DNA of 64,000 bases from [Clostridium] scindens ATCC 35704 (GTDB lineage Bacteria > Bacillota > Clostridia > Lachnospirales > Lachnospiraceae), in assembly GCF_004295125.1 (NCBI RefSeq), contig NZ_CP036170.1, positions 124,001-188,000 on the forward strand, read 5' to 3'. Positions 25,075 through 32,685 of this stretch are shown piece after piece; the stretch's first letter is position 1, and each line of letters begins with the position of its first letter. A model generated the notes under the pieces. That model made no database searches and had not been told where the DNA came from. It saw only the letters and a program-made list of their open reading frames with translations. The translations under genes were made by a program, and so were the position numbers.

Positions 25075-26032
25075 AATACATCGGCACCCCGCTTTCCATG
25101 TCTGCTGCGGTTTCTTTCAGTATCTGGGCTTCTGACTTCGGTATCAGGTCTTTTACCTGGGCAAATAAGGAGGCAAAAACGCCGGATGGCCCCTCCAGCT
25201 CGTAGTAATTATTGACTCCCAATTCTTCACTCATGGCTGCCTGCATATCTTCAAATGAACTGATGGAATCAATCAATCCATTGTCAATCGCCTGTTCAGC
25301 GGTATAAGTGCGGCCGTCTGCCAGCCCTCTCACCGCCTCTTCGGACATGCCCCTGCCTTCTGCGACAATACTGACAAATTTATTATAGTACTCATCGACC
25401 TGCTCCTGATAGATTGCCATCTGCTCATCCGTCATCTGGGAACTGTCTTTATACTCGCCACTGGTTATGCTGAAGTATCGGATTCCCAGTTTCTCATAGA
25501 GCCCGGTCATATCAAACCCGGACATGATCACGCCGATGGAGCCTGTAACGGTATTGGAATTTGCATAGATCTTGTCGCTTGCCATAGATACCATGTATCC
25601 TCCGGACGCTGCATAGTGTGCCATATAATCCCAGACCGGGCGTCCTGTGGCTTCTTTGTAATCTTTCAACTTCAGATACAGTTCCTCGCTCTCGTAGACG
25701 GTTCCTCCCGGGGAATCCACATACAGAAGGATGCCCTTATTATTGGAGTCTTCCATCAGGTCATCAATGTACTCCATCGTCGTCTGGTGCTGATAGCCTT
25801 CCGGTATGTCGAATATGCCGGTACTGGCCTGCTCCTGAATGGTTCCTTCTACTCTTACGATCGCAATATAATCACTCAGCGGCGCGTTGAATCGGTAATC
25901 TCCTGTGAGTATCTGCCCTACGCTGTCATTTAGCATCTTCTGGGAAAATGTATTCGTCAGCACGCTGGATACTCCTACGGCAATAAACAAAACTGCTGCA
26001 ATCACCAGGCCGATTATCTGTTTTTTCTTCAT
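25055..26032 (-). CDS. sppA: Signal peptide peptidase SppA (S49 family)
   Basis: A membrane-anchored serine protease that degrades cleaved signal peptides and some bacteriocin-type peptides. A TM anchor is at residues 5-25. The S49 core has the nucleophile Ser in YAASGGYMVSMASDKIYA and the following TGSIGVIM; the general-base Lys is probably the one in SGEYKDSSQM, by analogy with Bacillus SppA. The 325-residue length matches the short Gram-positive form. It lies 17 nt downstream of pheT. Confidence 0.93.
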   Translation of the reverse strand: MKKKQIIGLVIAAVLFIAVGVSSVLTNTFSQKMLNDSVGQILTGDYRFNAPLSDYIAIVRVEGTIQEQASTGIFDIPEGYQHQTTMEYIDDLMEDSNNKGILLYVDSPGGTVYESEELYLKLKDYKEATGRPVWDYMAHYAASGGYMVSMASDKIYANSNTVTGSIGVIMSGFDMTGLYEKLGIRYFSITSGEYKDSSQMTDEQMAIYQEQVDEYYNKFVSIVAEGRGMSEEAVRGLADGRTYTAEQAIDNGLIDSISSFEDMQAAMSEELGVNNYYELEGPSGVFASLFAQVKDLIPKSEAQILKETAADMESGVPMYYAEQLQ

Positions 26033-26049
26033 ATTTTATCCCTCATCTT

Positions 26050-28470
26050 CTATTTGCGAAGTTCGATTCCCATGCCTTCCAGCTCTTTCAGGATTCTTTC
26101 CATTGCCTCAGTTACTTCTGCGTCTTCCAGAGTCTTATTCTTTGCGCGGAATACGATGGAATATGCCACGGACTTATATCCTTCTTTAATCTGCGCGCCT
26201 TCATAAAGATCGAACAGCGCATAGCTTTCCAAGTAGGCTCCGCCCTTTTTCTCAATCACTTCTTCTACCTGGCCGGCCAGGATCTCTTTCGGCATTACCA
26301 TGCTGATGTCACGGTTTACTGCCGGGAACTTGGCAATTCCGGTATATTTCCTGTCAAATGTGGCTCTCTTTACGATCTCAGGCATATCGATCACTGCAAT
26401 ATACGCCTTGGTTCCGATTCCATAAGTATCGGCTACATCCGGATGTACTTCTCCGAGATATCCCACGACTGTTCCGTCATAGATGACATTTGCCTGGCGT
26501 CCCGGATGCAGATATGGCTTGCCCGCCTGTGGATCATAAGTCTCTTTTCCATGCATTCCCACTTTGTCAAAGAATTCCTCAATCACGCCTTTCATGCTGA
26601 AGAAGTCGCCATCTCCGTACATGCCCAGCGTAAACTGCATTCTTTCTTCTGGAAGTTCTGTAAGCGGCAGCGCCTTTGGAATGTATACATTTCCCAGTTC
26701 GTACAGCCTTACATCCTTGTTTCTTCTATTATAATTGGTAGCCAGCGACATCAGCATTCCATTCAGGGATGTGGTACGCATGATGCTGTAATCCTCTCCA
26801 AGAGGATTGATGATCTCTACGGTCTGGCGAAGCAGCGAATCCTCCGGTATCATCAGTTTATCGAACACTTTCGGACTCTCGAAAGAATAGGTCATACCCT
26901 GGCTGAATCCGCAGAATTCCGCGATATCGCGGGCTACCTCTTCTACTCTGAGCTTAAAGGAGAGTTTTCCTGTCGTAGCCTCCCCCCTTGGAAGGGTAGT
27001 AGGAATGTTGTCATAACCATAGAATCTGGCAACCTCTTCCGCCAGGTCAGCCACACGGAACAGATCATGGCGGAAGGTTGGCGCGATCACTTCATTGCTT
27101 CCCTCATCATAAGCCAGGCCAATCTTCTCAAAGTATCCGATCATTTCTTCTTTGGAGATATCCGTGCCAAGAAGATTGTTGATCGCGTCCGCGTCAAACA
27201 GAACTCTTACCGGCTCCTTCTTCTTGCCGTAAACATCTACCATTCCCCCGACAACTTCACCGGCTCCCAGTTCTTCTACCAGCTGGCAGGCGCGGTCGAT
27301 TGCCGCCTGGGCGTTATTGGGATCCAGCCCTTTCTCAAACTTGCCGGAAGCATCCGTACGAAGTCCCACCTTTTTGCTGGACTTACGGATATTGGTTCCG
27401 TCAAAGCAGGCTGCCTCGAAAAGCATTGTCTTAACATCGTCTGTGATCATGGAGTTCTCTCCGCCCATGATTCCTGCAATACCGATGGACTTCTTGCCAT
27501 CGCTGATCATCAGCACGGTGTCATCCATCTCCCTTTCCTGTCCGTCTAGAGTCGTAAATTTCTCGCCTTTGGCTGCCGTGCGGACAATAATCTCGCGGTC
27601 AGCGATCGTATCCAGATCATAGGCATGCATCGGCTGTCCGTATTCTTCCATCACATAGTTGGTAATATCCACCAGATTGTTGATTGGACGGATGCCTACG
27701 GATGCAAGGCGTCTCTGCATCCATTTCGGAGATGGCCCGATTTTGATATTCTTTACGACTCTTGCACAGTATCTCGGACACAACTCGCTGTCCTTTACAG
27801 ACACCTTGATATAGTCGTTCACATCCTCATTATTGCCGGTTGCCGTAACTACCGGAGGATGGAATTCCTTTCCAAACGTAGCGGCTGCTTCCCTTGCAAT
27901 TCCGATGACGCTGAAGCAGTCCACTCTGTTGGATGTGACTTCATATTCAAATACTACGTCATTAAGCCCCAGTGCTTCGATCGCGCTGCTTCCGACTTCT
28001 ACATCATCCTTGAAGATATAGATTCCCTCTTCCGGCGCTTCCGGGTACATATCCCGGTCAGAGCCCAGTTCTTCAATCGAGCACATCATGCCGCAGCTTT
28101 CTATGCCTCTTAACTTTCCTTTTTTGATCTTAATTCCGCCCGCCACGCGGCTTCCAGGCTCATGTCCGCCTGCCACGCGTCCTCCGTCCAATACCACCGG
28201 CACTTTGTCGCCTTCATGCACGTTGTTGGCGCCAGTCACGATCTGTACGGACTCGCTTCCTATATTCACCTGGCAGATTATCAGTTTATCTGCATCCGGG
28301 TGCTTTTCTATCTTGTCAATCTGGCCCACCACGATCTTAGAAAGATCCGCGTCCAGTTCTTCATATCCTTCTACCTTTGTTCCGGATAAGGTCATTGCAT
28401 CCGTATATTCCCGGGCCGTCACATCCAGGTCCGGAACATACGCTTTTATCCATGATAATGATGTATTCAT
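26050..28470 (-). CDS. pheT: Phenylalanyl-tRNA synthetase beta subunit
   Basis: The 806-residue beta chain of the (alpha-beta)2 phenylalanyl-tRNA synthetase. It has the N-terminal tRNA-binding (EMAP-like) domain (KIVVGQIDKIEKHPDADKL), the B3/4 editing domain (about residues 210-380), the B5 domain, a catalytic-like core (RVADLAEEVARFYGYDNIPTT) and the C-terminal ferredoxin-like anticodon-binding domain (FPAVNRDISMVMP). Length and domain order are complete. It lies 17 nt behind pheS and is transcribed from the T-box-controlled promoter. Confidence 0.97.
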   Translation of the reverse strand: MNTSLSWIKAYVPDLDVTAREYTDAMTLSGTKVEGYEELDADLSKIVVGQIDKIEKHPDADKLIICQVNIGSESVQIVTGANNVHEGDKVPVVLDGGRVAGGHEPGSRVAGGIKIKKGKLRGIESCGMMCSIEELGSDRDMYPEAPEEGIYIFKDDVEVGSSAIEALGLNDVVFEYEVTSNRVDCFSVIGIAREAAATFGKEFHPPVVTATGNNEDVNDYIKVSVKDSELCPRYCARVVKNIKIGPSPKWMQRRLASVGIRPINNLVDITNYVMEEYGQPMHAYDLDTIADREIIVRTAAKGEKFTTLDGQEREMDDTVLMISDGKKSIGIAGIMGGENSMITDDVKTMLFEAACFDGTNIRKSSKKVGLRTDASGKFEKGLDPNNAQAAIDRACQLVEELGAGEVVGGMVDVYGKKKEPVRVLFDADAINNLLGTDISKEEMIGYFEKIGLAYDEGSNEVIAPTFRHDLFRVADLAEEVARFYGYDNIPTTLPRGEATTGKLSFKLRVEEVARDIAEFCGFSQGMTYSFESPKVFDKLMIPEDSLLRQTVEIINPLGEDYSIMRTTSLNGMLMSLATNYNRRNKDVRLYELGNVYIPKALPLTELPEERMQFTLGMYGDGDFFSMKGVIEEFFDKVGMHGKETYDPQAGKPYLHPGRQANVIYDGTVVGYLGEVHPDVADTYGIGTKAYIAVIDMPEIVKRATFDRKYTGIAKFPAVNRDISMVMPKEILAGQVEEVIEKKGGAYLESYALFDLYEGAQIKEGYKSVAYSIVFRAKNKTLEDAEVTEAMERILKELEGMGIELRK

Positions 28471-28487
28471 CTTACTTCTCCCTCCAA

Positions 28488-29507
28488 TTAGAATTGCTTC
28501 AAGAATCTGATATCGTTTTCGTATAGCAATCGCATATCGTCGATCTCATATTTTAGAAGGGCAATACGCTCCAATCCTACGCCGAAAGCGAAGCCGGTAT
28601 ACTCTTCCGGATCAATGCCGCACATTTCCAATACATGCGGATGCACCATGCCGCATCCGAGAATCTCGATCCATCCGGAGCCTTTACAGAAGCGGCAGCC
28701 TTTTCCGCCGCATTTGAAACAGGTTACGTCCACTTCGGCGCTTGGCTCAGTGAACGGGAAATGATGCGGACGGAACTTGGTCTTGGTCTCAGGGCCGAAT
28801 AATTCTTTTGCGAATACTTCCAGCGTTCCCTTTAAGTCCGCAAAGGAAATATTCTTGTCAATGACCAGTCCTTCAATCTGGTGGAAGGACGGGGAGTGGG
28901 TCGCGTCCACTTCGTCAGAACGGAATACGCGTCCCGGGGCAATCATACGGATCGGAAGCTTTCCCTGCTCCATGACACGTGCCTGTACCGGCGATGTCTG
29001 GGTACGCAGCACGATATCTTTATTAATATAGAAGGTATCCTGCTCGTCCTTTGCCGGATGCCCGTCAGGAATATTCAGTTTCTCAAAGTTGTACAGATCA
29101 TACTCCACTTCCGGGCCTTCCACTACTTCATACCCCATGCCAACGAAGATTCTCTCTACTTCTTCCAGCGCAATCGTATTCGGATGGCGGTGCCCCACCA
29201 TATTCTTCTTCGCCGGAAGCGTCACGTCGATGACTTCCTGCTTCATCTTTTCTTCGCGGATAGCCCGCTCCATCTTTTTCTTGCTCTCTTCCAAGACCTT
29301 CTCGATAGACGCTCTTGTCTCATTCACAAGCTGGCCAACCTTAGGCCGCTCTTGCGGGGCAACATCCTTCATGCTTTTGAGGACCGCGGTAAGTTCTCCC
29401 TTCTTTCCAAGGAACTTCACGCGTACATCGTTCAGTTTTTCAGGCGCATCAGCTGCTTCAATGGCCTTAAGAGCCTCATCCTTGATGCTTTGTAATTTCT
29501 CTTTCAT
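28488..29507 (-). CDS. pheS: Phenylalanyl-tRNA synthetase alpha subunit
   Basis: The catalytic alpha chain. The N-terminal coiled-coil tRNA-binding arm (about residues 1-85) is followed by the class II core: GHRHPNTIALEEVERIFVGM, motif 2 around RMIAPGRVFRSDEVDATHSP, and motif 3 in GFAFGVGLERIALLKY. I place the start at the second of two adjacent ATGs (29507, MKEKLQSIKDE) because GGGAG then stands at 7 nt; this gives 339 residues, the standard length. A T-box leader lies directly upstream. Confidence 0.97.
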   Translation of the reverse strand: MKEKLQSIKDEALKAIEAADAPEKLNDVRVKFLGKKGELTAVLKSMKDVAPQERPKVGQLVNETRASIEKVLEESKKKMERAIREEKMKQEVIDVTLPAKKNMVGHRHPNTIALEEVERIFVGMGYEVVEGPEVEYDLYNFEKLNIPDGHPAKDEQDTFYINKDIVLRTQTSPVQARVMEQGKLPIRMIAPGRVFRSDEVDATHSPSFHQIEGLVIDKNISFADLKGTLEVFAKELFGPETKTKFRPHHFPFTEPSAEVDVTCFKCGGKGCRFCKGSGWIEILGCGMVHPHVLEMCGIDPEEYTGFAFGVGLERIALLKYEIDDMRLLYENDIRFLKQF

Positions 29508-29590
29508 CATTTTTCTCCCTTTCTTATATATTCTCTTCTCTAGAACAACTCTCATCCTATGGCGGTGGGAGCCTTATCTCATTTCTAGAT

Positions 29591-29846
29591 AAAAAAAACC
29601 TCATCCCAAAAGGGACGAGGCATAACCCGTGGTACCACCCTGCTTCCTGCGTGCTATCCTCACACAGGCACTCTCCGCATGCGTAACGTGCACCTACGGC
29701 ATTTCCTACTGATCTTTCAAAAATGCAGCTCGCGCGGGAAATTCGATTGCCATCCGAACCAAAGGAAACTTTCAGCCGGGGGTCTCCTCTCTCTAATGGG
29801 AAATGGGTCTCTACTTACGCGGTCATTGCTTTTTATCTATGAATAC
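29591..29846 (-). ncRNA. T-box leader of pheST (tRNA-Phe-responsive)
   Basis: The 5' leader carries the invariant T-box sequence AGGGTGGTACCACGGGTT (minus strand, about 29641-29624). It is directly followed by the terminator hairpin CCTCGTCCC/GGGATGAGG (29620-29599) and a run of eight T. Upstream lie the stem I landmarks GTAAGTAGA, AGAGAGAGG and the end motif GAGCTGC. A GAATTTC segment at 29744-29738, in the usual place for the specifier, offers UUC or UUU, both Phe codons; I cannot fix which triplet is read. Uncharged tRNA-Phe is expected to stabilise the antiterminator and allow pheST transcription. Confidence 0.92.
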
Positions 29847-29852
29847 TTAATT

Positions 29853-29880
29853 ATTGTATCATAACAATTGGGGATGTCAA
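29853..29880 (-). promoter_or_regulatory. Promoter of the pheST T-box transcript
   Basis: Minus strand: perfect -35 TTGACA (29880-29875), 16-bp spacer, -10 TACAAT (29858-29853). The expected start of transcription is near 29846. It lies in the short gap after the yihY stop codon. Confidence 0.85.
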
Positions 29881-29888
29881 GAAATAAA

Positions 29889-30734
29889 TTACAACTTTTC
29901 CCTGCCTTCCCCGGTAAACACCTTATCATACATCATCATATTCAGTTCCCCGCCAAGCAATATGCAGTACATGCAGAAATACATCCACAGCATGATGAGC
30001 ACGATAGTGGTAAGGCTTCCATACATATCGGAAAACCCTTTGAATATATCTACGTATACAGAAAATATCCAGGATACGATCATCCATCCAATGGCCGCAA
30101 ATACCGCCCCTGGCAGCTGCTTGCGCAGCTTGTCCTTCCTGTTTGGCAGGAATTTATAAATCAGGAGGCAGAAGACCATCAATACAATGGGGGTGATGAT
30201 GGTACGCATAGCAATCAGTCTGTCCGCCAGATTCTTAAGAATAGGTACATGCGCCGCAATGAATATATTCAGCGTATTGCCAAATACGGATAGTACCAGC
30301 AGAAATATGATTACAAGTATGAACATCACCGTATAGATGGTTGCCCGGATTCTCAAGAATATATAATTACGTGTCTCATTACATTTATACACGCAGTTCA
30401 GCCCGGAGGTCATCGCAAGAACGCCTTTTCCGGCGGACCACAATGCCACTACCACTGTAATCGGAATGATTCCGGAAGATTGGTTGTACACCTGGTTCAC
30501 AATCGAAGTAATCATAGAATCCACGGATGTAGGAAACACCTGAATCACGGCGGTCATGACATCCGCCTTGGTTACCGGGGTATACTGCACCATGGTAATC
30601 AAAAGCAGAATGATCGGAATCATGCACAGCATAAAGAAGTATGCGGACTGTGCCGCATACGCCCCTACGTGATCTTCCGTAACATCAGCAGTCATATTTA
30701 GGATCTTCTGATATATCTCTTTTAATCTTTTCAT
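29889..30734 (-). CDS. YihY/BrkB-family inner membrane protein
   Basis: A 281-residue polytopic membrane protein with about six TM segments. Family landmarks include YAAQSAYFFMLCMIPIILLL near the start, VVALWSAGKGVLAMTSGLNCVYKCNETRNYI (shown in parts: ALWSAGKGVLAMTSGLN) and the C-terminal MLWMYFCMYCILLGGELNM. Once annotated as ribonuclease BN, the family is now treated as membrane proteins of unknown function. It ends just before the pheST promoter, and its own promoter must lie in 30735-30823 or further upstream. Confidence 0.87.
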   Translation of the reverse strand: MKRLKEIYQKILNMTADVTEDHVGAYAAQSAYFFMLCMIPIILLLITMVQYTPVTKADVMTAVIQVFPTSVDSMITSIVNQVYNQSSGIIPITVVVALWSAGKGVLAMTSGLNCVYKCNETRNYIFLRIRATIYTVMFILVIIFLLVLSVFGNTLNIFIAAHVPILKNLADRLIAMRTIITPIVLMVFCLLIYKFLPNRKDKLRKQLPGAVFAAIGWMIVSWIFSVYVDIFKGFSDMYGSLTTIVLIMLWMYFCMYCILLGGELNMMMYDKVFTGEGREKL

Positions 30735-30823
30735 TGTACTCTCCCATATACTTGCCCTATATTCTACCTGATTTTTAATGGTTTGTCTATGGAAAGTAAC
30801 TTAGAGCCTGTATTTAGGCTATA

Positions 30824-32236
30824 TCATTCTACGGTAATGCCCGGGAAGAAAAGGGTAAGTATATCTATGTAAGTCTTGCCTTTCCTGGCCATCTCATTGG
30901 CGCCATTCTGGCTCATGCCTATACCATGCCCATATCCGCCGCCTTTTATAACAAATGTATCCCCCTCTTTCCCTATGGTAAAGAATGCGCTTGGCAGAAG
31001 CGCGGAACTCGCCACAGTGTTTCCATCCTGCTTCTGAATCTCATATCCGCTGCCTCCTAATGCCCTGCGGATCTTATTCTCCGTGTCCACCGTTACGCTA
31101 CCCTTATCTCCTGTGGCGCATATCTGAAGCGCAACGCCTCCCGGCCCTGTCCTGGTCACCTCTACGTTTTGCAGCATGCCTACATCGGTTGCCGTATTAA
31201 GGCCTACCAGGTTGGAGAGAGTCTGTACCTGAATTCTGGCCTCCCACCGGTACCATGGCAGTTCTCTTTCATAGTCCCCCTCTTCGTCCTTTACCTCAAC
31301 GGTCTGAAGATACTGGTTCTGCTCATTCGGTTCCGTCCCCCAGGCTTCCAGGCTTGTCGTTTTTCCACAGGAAGTGGAATAATAGTATGTAGTCACAATC
31401 TGACCGTTGAATCTTGCCACCTGCCCCTGCGTCTCATTCACAGCCTGGCTTGACGCCTCCTGAGCTTGGGAATTGCCATATACCTGGTAATCCGTGCTGT
31501 CGTTTACGTGCGCTTCGTATTCCGGGTACCCATACTCTGCCATCTGCTGATAGGCATAGCTTCTGGCGCAGACTGCCTGCGCTTTCAGCGCTTCCAGTTC
31601 ATAGGATGCCGGCATCTCGCTGGGCACGACCTTGCACAGGTACGTTTCAACCGGAAGCTCATTGATGATGACAATACCTTCCGCCGTAGTCCGAAGTTCC
31701 AGCGTCCCGGCATAGGAAGGCACGCCGTATCCTCTCTGAATGCTATCCAGCGTAACCTCTCCCCCATCTTTCGCCTGAATGCGAATATTGCCCTTGGCAA
31801 ACCGCTCGTCATCCGGCGCAAATGCCGCCTTCTGGCCTGGCTCGATCTCCTGCTGCTCCTCCCCGAAAGACAGAACCAAGCCTGCTGCCGATGACACTTC
31901 CACGCCCGGATGCACTATTCCTGCATGTCCGGTAGTCATAATAAGCACGCGAATGTTGGGATTATCCGTCAATTGCGGTTCTTGTCCCTCTTCTGCATGC
32001 CGCCCGGATGTATCCGGCTGCTTTTTCACCTTTTCTTCTTCCCGCAAGGTCAAGGAAGAGAGCAGGCCGCTGATAATCAGCAGGCTGGCTGCTATAGCCA
32101 GTCCATAGTATAAGTTTCTTCCCTTTGTCCATTTGTTCACGCTGCATAGCAGCCTGTTCCATCTATACTTATTCCGTCTGCTCTTATTCCAATTATATCG
32201 GTTCCGTCTATTTCGGCTCCACTTGTTTTGATTCAA
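30824..32236 (-). CDS. SpoIID/LytB-domain protein with an Asn/Arg/Trp-rich N-terminus
   Basis: A 470-residue protein with the SpoIID amidase-enhancer/lytic transglycosylase domain (about residues 180-470): INELPVETYLCKVVPSEMPA, LKAQAVCARSYAYQQM, FNGQIVTTYYYSTSCGKTTS and the closing GGGYGHGIGMSQNGANEMA. One TM segment at about 43-62 anchors it. Before the TM is a strange stretch of N, R, W, K and Y (SRNRRNRYNWNKSRRNKYRW) built from imperfect DNA repeats. The frame has no ATG; TTG at 32236 has AGAGGG 10 nt upstream and overlaps the stop of a short upstream reading frame. A GTG at the VNKWTKG segment is the alternative. It acts on cell-wall glycan; spoIID itself is usually shorter. Confidence 0.82.
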   Translation of the reverse strand: MNQNKWSRNRRNRYNWNKSRRNKYRWNRLLCSVNKWTKGRNLYYGLAIAASLLIISGLLSSLTLREEEKVKKQPDTSGRHAEEGQEPQLTDNPNIRVLIMTTGHAGIVHPGVEVSSAAGLVLSFGEEQQEIEPGQKAAFAPDDERFAKGNIRIQAKDGGEVTLDSIQRGYGVPSYAGTLELRTTAEGIVIINELPVETYLCKVVPSEMPASYELEALKAQAVCARSYAYQQMAEYGYPEYEAHVNDSTDYQVYGNSQAQEASSQAVNETQGQVARFNGQIVTTYYYSTSCGKTTSLEAWGTEPNEQNQYLQTVEVKDEEGDYERELPWYRWEARIQVQTLSNLVGLNTATDVGMLQNVEVTRTGPGGVALQICATGDKGSVTVDTENKIRRALGGSGYEIQKQDGNTVASSALLPSAFFTIGKEGDTFVIKGGGYGHGIGMSQNGANEMARKGKTYIDILTLFFPGITVE

Positions 32237-32328
32237 TCTATCTGTGCCCTCTTGTCCATGTCTTCTTCTAAATGTATGCTTAGCAGCTGTGGATTATGCA
32301 CCGTCTCTGCCTCCCGAATGTCCGTCAT
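32233..32328 (-). CDS. Possible 31-residue leader peptide upstream of the SpoIID-like gene
   Basis: ATG at 32328 follows AAGGAAAA and opens a 31-codon frame (MTDIREAETVHNPQLLSIHL and 11 more residues) whose TGA overlaps the TTG start of the SpoIID-like gene as TTGA. Such an overlap is typical of translational coupling. There is no recognisable homology and the peptide is acidic, so this rests on position alone. Confidence 0.35.
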   Translation of the reverse strand: MTDIREAETVHNPQLLSIHLEEDMDKRAQID

Positions 32329-32391
32329 TTTTCCTTGATAAACTTCCCGGCATCAGAAGAAAATACCAGCGCCAGTTTTTCCAATGCATAG

Positions 32392-32421
32392 CAACAAAAA
32401 GACAGCCGCAAAACGACTGTC
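32392..32421 (-). terminator. Terminator of the 6S RNA gene
   Basis: Minus strand GACAGTCGTTTTGCGGCTGTC folds into a tight GC-rich hairpin followed by TTTTTGTTG. It ends the transcript begun at the promoter at 32625-32653. Confidence 0.85.
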
Positions 32422-32618
32422 CTTTATCTTTTGTATTTCCCCAAAATGCCGGTTTCTGTATTTTGACTCCTAGCCACAGCTAGGTGGGTGTCCGCATCTG
32501 TTTTTCTGTCTTCCCCTGCGATATCGGAGGCCTGACATATTACAGAGATATAAGAGTCCCGTTTAAAGTTTTGTAGGTTCAAAATTACAGAAGTTGTCGT
32601 ACATCCCAGGTTTCTACT
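32401..32618 (-). ncRNA. ssrS: 6S RNA
   Basis: 6S RNA binds the housekeeping RNA polymerase holoenzyme and mimics an open promoter. The minus-strand transcript has the family layout: CCTGGGATGTACGACA near the 5' end pairs with the 3' segment CCGGCATTTTGGGG; a 5' strand TTTTGAACCTACA and GGCCTCCGAT flank the large central bubble; on the 3' side is GCGGACACCCACCTAGC, whose CCTAGC/GCTAGG hairpin is the counterpart of the E. coli GACACATTCACCTTG region. It has its own promoter and a Rho-independent terminator and no coding potential. The mature RNA probably spans about 32433-32618. The gene stands between pckA and the SpoIID-like gene. Confidence 0.85.
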
Positions 32619-32624
32619 GGAATT

Positions 32625-32653
32625 ATTATAACCCATTTCCATGGATTTTACAA
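32625..32653 (-). promoter_or_regulatory. Promoter of the 6S RNA gene
   Basis: Minus strand: -35 TTGTAA (32653-32648), 17-bp spacer, perfect -10 TATAAT (32630-32625). It begins about 33 nt after the pckA stop codon. Confidence 0.75.
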
Positions 32654-32685
32654 GTCATTCTGATAAGCAGAATGTTCCAGTTCAA

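Noticed and set aside
26443-27549. 368-codon plus-strand frame opposite pheT
   Set aside because: Complete overlap with pheT, no family motifs and no start signal; it arises from the codon bias of the opposite strand. The same holds for long frames opposite thrC (34997-35998), leuC (38226-39536) and the M24 peptidase (47348-48064).
32294-32389. 31-codon frame (MHWKNWRWYFLLMPGSL start) right after the 6S terminator
   Set aside because: It resembles the start of a sugar-ABC permease at first sight, but has no ribosome-binding site, no promoter after the terminator and no continuation.
32424-32642. 72-codon minus-strand frame over the 6S RNA
   Set aside because: It covers the 6S RNA promoter and structure, lacks a ribosome-binding site and has no homology.
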